From positions 1 through 14,741 of the forward strand of contig DAKU01000131.1 in the NCBI GenBank assembly GCA_002508425.1: a stretch of 14,741 bases of DNA, in the 5' to 3' direction. Positions 12,469 to 14,741 of this stretch are shown here, in pieces. The position numbers were made by a program, and so were the translations under genes. The DNA is from Methanosarcinaceae archaeon UBA470. Its GTDB lineage: Archaea; Halobacteriota; Methanosarcinia; Methanosarcinales; Methanosarcinaceae. Numbering within the stretch: position 1 is the stretch's first letter; each line of letters opens with the position of its first letter. The notes beneath the pieces were generated by a model. That model was not told the origin of the DNA, did not search any database, and saw nothing but the letters and a program-made list of their open reading frames with translations.

Positions 12469-14520
12469 TTATTTATTCTGGATATATTTTGCAACCATTT
12501 GCTGCATACTTGCAGCCATCCCTGCCAGTTGTTGTGCATTCTTGGAAAGTTCTTGCATGGCTGCATTTTGCTGTTCCACTCCAGCTGAAGCTTCTTGAGT
12601 CCCAGCGGCCGCCTCCTGTGAGATAGCTGCTACCTCTTCTACCGAAGATGTAATTTCCTCGATTGATGCGGATTGTTCTTCTGAAGCTGCTGCAATTTCC
12701 TGGACCATTAGAGCAATACTGTTACCAGCCTCCACTACATTCTTCATATTGTTCATAGCTTCATTCAGAGCAACAGAACCGTTGGTAACTTCTTCAGAGC
12801 TTTTATGTATAGAGCTAACTGCATTGCTTGTACCCTTCTGTATGTCATGAATAAGGCCTGAAATTTGTTTGGCAGCGTGGCCAGAATCTTCTGCTAGCTT
12901 CCGGACTTCATCAGCAACTACTGCGAAACCTCTTCCATGCTCTCCTGCACGTGCGGCTTCTATGGCAGCGTTAAGGGCTAGCAAGTTAGTTTGATCTGCT
13001 ATATTTGTGATCAGGCTTACTATTTCGCTGATCTGGCTGGATTTCTGATCCAATTCCTTAATTACCTCACCAGCATCTTCCTCAGCTTTTTGAATGTCTT
13101 CCATCTTTGTGATGAGCTCTCCAGCTGATTTGCTCATGGACTGAATTATATCGTTAGATTGGGATGCAGTGTCTGCGGCTTTCTGTGAATTAGTAGCGAC
13201 GTCTTGAACAGTCTTGGTCATATCTGCCATTGCATGAGCAACTTCTTCCGTTTTTGAGGATTGGTTTTGTGAACCTTTTGCTAGTTCGTTCACAGTTTGA
13301 GCGATTTGGTCAGATGCAGCGGTCGTTTCCTCAATAGAAGCAGACATCGCTTCTGCAGTTACGGCTATGTTATTTGCATTGACACTGACCATACTGATAA
13401 CATCTGTAAGGGATTTCAGGATCTCATTCAGTCCTGTAGGTATAGCGACAAAATCCACACCCACATCAGTACTTGCTCTAGTGTCTATCTTTCCTTCAAG
13501 AGCGTCAGAGGATATCTGCTTGAAATCCTTCACCATACTATTAATTCCGCTAGCTATGGACCTATTAATTAGCAGTGCAAAAGCAGAGCCTAGAATTATG
13601 AACACGGCCAGTACTCCAATGATACCATTGCGAATAGCAACTACAGGAGCTTCGAACTCATCAATATATGTACCAGATGCAATTATCCAGTCGGCAGGTT
13701 CGTAGTATGTGTAACTCATCATTTTGTCTCTGCCCTGCCAGTTATAGATTATCTCTCCTTCTTTGTTTGCAATCATTTCTTTTGCAAAATCTTCGGTAGC
13801 AAGGCTTTCACCTTCTTTTGTGGGGTGGATTATGAGTTTTCCAGTAGAATCCATTGCATACATGTATCCAGTTTCACCGAACTGGATTCCATTCATTTGT
13901 TCTTTAACAATGAGACGGTAGTGTTCTTCCGGAAGACCGGCAAATAGGATGCCTATAACATTCCCGGAAGCATCCGCTATTGGTTCGTAGGTACCTAAAT
14001 AGGTCTTTCCAAATACATCAGCTCTTCCTTCATATGTTTGTCTGTTTTGTACAACCGTGTCATAAACTGTATCGGATACACTAGTTCCCACAAGACGGTT
14101 TCCATTTGCATCATGTACTGTTGTAGATACGCGAGTTGCTGAACCATCTTTTACCTGAAAAACAGTTACTTCTCCTCCAGTTTCTGCTTTGATTTCGTCA
14201 ACAATATCATAATTGCCATTAACAATATAATCGCCAAACATCATTTTGCTGTCAGATATTTTTGGATTGCCAAGTGAATAGAAACTGCTTGTAGCTACTC
14301 CTATATTAGACTCAAGAGTTTCTTCGCCAACAGAGAATACAGCATCAACATACTGCTTTTCCATTTTTACTTGCTCATCCAGTCTTTCATTTAGCTGTGT
14401 CTGGATAGCATTTGATGTCTTTTCATATGCATAAAGTCCTACAATGGTTGCAGGTAATATGGTTAATATCAGTGCCATCGCAATGATCTTGCGACTGATG
14501 GGTATGTTTTTGAAGTCCAT
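12469..14520 (-). CDS. Methyl-accepting chemotaxis protein with Cache-type sensory region
   Basis: A membrane chemoreceptor of about 683 residues; positions here count from the GTG alternative start. TM1 spans about 14-35. The extracellular region (36-300) holds two sensory modules: a Cache-type domain with VTVFQVKDGSATRVSTTV and GKTYLGTYEPI, then an sCache-like domain with GYMYAMDSTGKLIIHP and ADWIIASGTYIDE. TM2 is about 301-322, followed by a HAMP-like linker. The long coiled-coil signalling domain has its hairpin tip near 505-545 (ADQTNLLALNAAIEAARAGE, EHGRGFAVVADEVRKLAEDS), where CheW and CheA bind. Gln/Glu-rich heptads supply methylation sites. The ligand is unknown. No che genes lie in the window. 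I prefer ATG at 14520, since GTGAT 4 nt upstream can act as an SD; GTG at 14529 adds three residues and has no SD. Confidence 0.95.
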   Translation of the reverse strand: MDFKNIPISRKIIAMALILTILPATIVGLYAYEKTSNAIQTQLNERLDEQVKMEKQYVDAVFSVGEETLESNIGVATSSFYSLGNPKISDSKMMFGDYIVNGNYDIVDEIKAETGGEVTVFQVKDGSATRVSTTVHDANGNRLVGTSVSDTVYDTVVQNRQTYEGRADVFGKTYLGTYEPIADASGNVIGILFAGLPEEHYRLIVKEQMNGIQFGETGYMYAMDSTGKLIIHPTKEGESLATEDFAKEMIANKEGEIIYNWQGRDKMMSYTYYEPADWIIASGTYIDEFEAPVVAIRNGIIGVLAVFIILGSAFALLINRSIASGINSMVKDFKQISSDALEGKIDTRASTDVGVDFVAIPTGLNEILKSLTDVISMVSVNANNIAVTAEAMSASIEETTAASDQIAQTVNELAKGSQNQSSKTEEVAHAMADMTKTVQDVATNSQKAADTASQSNDIIQSMSKSAGELITKMEDIQKAEEDAGEVIKELDQKSSQISEIVSLITNIADQTNLLALNAAIEAARAGEHGRGFAVVADEVRKLAEDSGHAAKQISGLIHDIQKGTSNAVSSIHKSSEEVTNGSVALNEAMNNMKNVVEAGNSIALMVQEIAAASEEQSASIEEITSSVEEVAAISQEAAAGTQEASAGVEQQNAAMQELSKNAQQLAGMAASMQQMVAKYIQNK

Positions 14521-14606
14521 GTTTATCACTCATTCTTTGATTGCAGAAGGTTAGTATGTACACGAATTATTTTTGGAGCTACCAACTAAAATAGCTGAAT
14601 TATTAT

Positions 14607-14645
14607 ATTTACATTTAAGTAAATTGATATAATATATATTTATCC
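14607..14645 (-). promoter_or_regulatory. Chemotaxis receptor promoter with TATA box and adjacent palindrome
   Basis: The minus strand has GGATAAATATATATTATATC (14645-14626), a TATA region predicting a transcript start near 14609. Immediately downstream, ATTTAC-ATTTAA-GTAAAT (14607-14624, plus strand) has perfect 6-bp arms and overlaps the inferred start. That is a likely operator position for a repressor. The sequence from 14646 to the window end shows no gene. Confidence 0.4.
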
Positions 14646-14741
14646 CTAAACTGTCTTCAGTTTGCACATTTTATTTAGAAAAAATCTAGCAAATATGCTA
14701 ATTATGGAGCATCTGTTGTATAAAAAAATTAGTTTCAGTAT

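Overview
The window comes from a cytochrome-containing methanogenic archaeon of the Methanosarcinales, most likely Methanosarcinaceae. The evidence is the membrane-bound heterodisulfide reductase pair HdrE-HdrD, archaeal TATA-type promoters, Shine-Dalgarno (SD) sequences complementary to an archaeal 16S tail, an archaeal-type RNase P RNA, and two archaeal-style geranylgeranyl reductases. I cannot fix the genus from this sequence alone.

Layout. 1-1004 (minus): two tandem paralogues of a YdjM-like membrane metal-dependent hydrolase, the first cut by the window edge; both look leaderless. 1204-4121: two paralogous secreted proteins on the minus strand with the same architecture (signal peptide, beta-rich ectodomain, low-complexity linker, C-terminal tail ending WLGF), the same TTG start with a strong SD, and a shared 19-nt leader motif. 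Between them lies a small leaderless two-helix membrane protein on the plus strand. 4343-8654 (plus) is the energy-metabolism block: a half-size siroheme/[4Fe-4S] sulfite-reductase-like protein, then hdrE-hdrD one base apart, then two cysteine-rich DUF116 membrane proteins overlapping by 8 nt and probably cotranscribed with hdrED. 8822-11638 (plus): two paralogous geranylgeranyl reductase-family flavoproteins, separated by the decayed C-terminus of an MprF/DUF2156-type gene. 11641-11997 (minus): RNase P RNA, absent from a protein-only view, converging on the second reductase. 12134-12340 (minus): a DUF1059 small protein. 12469-14520 (minus): a double-Cache methyl-accepting chemotaxis protein with a near-perfect terminator and a palindrome at its promoter.

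How the genes may work together. HdrDE oxidises reduced methanophenazine and reduces CoM-S-S-CoB, the last step of methanogenesis in these organisms. The tandem DUF116 proteins behind it have N-terminal membrane anchors and shared Cys clusters, so an accessory redox or maturation role for HdrED is a reasonable but unproven inference. The two reductases could saturate archaeal lipid chains; because methanophenazine carries a partly saturated prenyl chain, one of them could also act there. The least explained items are the DUF116 pair, the paired WLGF-tailed surface proteins with their leader motif, and the 13-bp duplication at the start of the second reductase. I saw no tRNA, CRISPR array, complete insertion sequence or defence system.
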